The notes below the pieces were generated by a model. The model was not told the DNA's origin and did not search any database. It was given only the letters and a program-made list of their open reading frames with translations. Below, in pieces: positions 63,586-64,000 of a stretch of DNA of 64,000 nt. The DNA comes from Lamprobacter modestohalophilus (lineage in GTDB: Bacteria > Pseudomonadota > Gammaproteobacteria > Chromatiales > Chromatiaceae): contig NZ_NRRY01000002.1 in the NCBI RefSeq assembly GCF_016583905.1, forward strand, positions 149,063-213,062, read 5' to 3'. Both the position numbers and the translations under genes were made by a program. The first letter of the stretch is position 1; every line of letters starts with the position of its first letter.

Positions 63586-63949
63586 TTGAGCGTGCCGGCA
63601 GCGCAGATAAAGCGCGCCGCCCAATCCTCATATATGGTCCGCCCCGCGATGCAAGAGCCACTTGACTGTTCAGCAGAAGGAAACGTTGCGGCCATATATC
63701 CGGCGTCGTGATGAGGTGGCGTGATCGCTCCTCGCGCCCTGATGGAATCCGCGCGCATTCCTGTCCTTATCACTGTTTCAGTCTCGGCGATGCCGGCTGG
63801 TGAGGATTACAGGGTTTCAGGAATGCAGGACAAGCCTTTCATGCCATCACAGTGACAGTCACTCTTAGCAACTCGTGGTTAGAAACTCGTGGTGTGGGTG
63901 ATCGTGCTCGCTCGGATGTGACTCAATCCCTCATCGGTGCTCGCGGCGG
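63586..63949. other. Intergenic region with small repeats
   Basis: No gene is seen. TATATGG (about 63631) and CCATATA (about 63693) are inverted. AACTCGTGGT occurs twice 14 bases apart (63870 and 63884), and AGTGAcagTCACT is a small palindrome at about 63851. Composition is less GC-rich than mdoH. Confidence 0.4.
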
Positions 63950-64000
63950 TTAAACCGCCTGACTCAAGGCGTGCTTTGGATCGTAGGCCTCGCCTTTGGT
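63950..64000 (-). CDS. C-terminal end of an unidentified protein (partial)
   Basis: The minus strand is open from the right edge and reads TKGEAYDPKHALSQAV before TAA at 63952-63950. Only 16 residues are visible. The short Lys-Gly-Glu-x-Tyr-Asp-Pro ending resembles C-termini of some transposases, but this is too short to name. It may equally be a chance frame. Confidence 0.3.
   Translation of the reverse strand, partial: TKGEAYDPKHALSQAV

Overview
The window looks like chromosome from a GC-rich gammaproteobacterial purple sulfur bacterium (Chromatiaceae-like). The main reason is a complete oxidative dsr operon in the order known from Allochromatium vinosum (dsrABEFHCMKLJOPNRS, 20.1-34.6 kb). 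It is accompanied by HoxUYH-type NiFe hydrogenase genes, a pyrophosphate-based energy cluster and a typical gammaproteobacterial 6S RNA/zapA/ygfB/pepP/ubiH/ubiI block. No photosynthesis genes lie in the window, so phototrophy is inferred from family context only.

Layout. 0-7 kb: accessory defence region. It holds a partial ribbon-helix-helix antitoxin, what looks like a PglX methyltransferase gene with its middle deleted in frame, an AlbA_2/ATPase gene cut by an amber codon, a VapC/Phd toxin-antitoxin pair on the other strand, then intact pglZ and brxL. I read this as a decaying BREX locus. 7-15 kb: serB, hoxUYH plus the maturation protease hoxW (no hoxE or hoxF here), hda, wrbA, hslO. 15-19.5 kb: an island of small and little-known genes. 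These include a two-helix membrane protein behind a cluster of perfect palindromes, an MTH1187-type protein, a DUF6489 protein, a cysteine-free DsrC paralogue (RspA-like), an orphan Cas6/Cmx6-family RAMP protein, a helical protein of unknown function and a 63-residue acidic protein.

19.5-34.6 kb: dsr promoter region and operon. DsrAB (sirohaem sulfite reductase), DsrEFH and DsrC (sulfur relay), DsrMKJOP (membrane complex), DsrL (NAD(P)H-linked flavoprotein), DsrN (sirohaem amidation) and DsrR/DsrS (post-transcriptional functions) together oxidise stored sulfur to sulfite in the cytoplasm. 34.7-35.4 kb: an unrecognised overlapping gene pair. 35.5-45.7 kb: rpiA, ilvA, a long inverted-repeat element, 5-formyl-THF cyclo-ligase, 6S RNA, zapA, a zapB-like gene, ygfB, pepP, ubiH, ubiI and a Uma2 nuclease.

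46-52.7 kb: PPi-dependent phosphofructokinase, an unknown protein and two membrane pyrophosphatases in tandem, the first with K+-dependent and the second with K+-independent signature residues. 52.8-64 kb: an unknown gene, ilvD, a candidate 39-residue small ORF, a MASE1-GGDEF protein coupled to a YgiQ-type radical SAM gene, soluble pyrophosphatase, a DUF1840 gene, mdoH, and a gene fragment at the right edge. Two dispersed hairpin repeat families (at 7.1, 12.3, 36.4 and 39.9 kb; and at 8.6, 35.5 and 60.9 kb) sit only between genes. I saw no tRNA, rRNA or CRISPR array.
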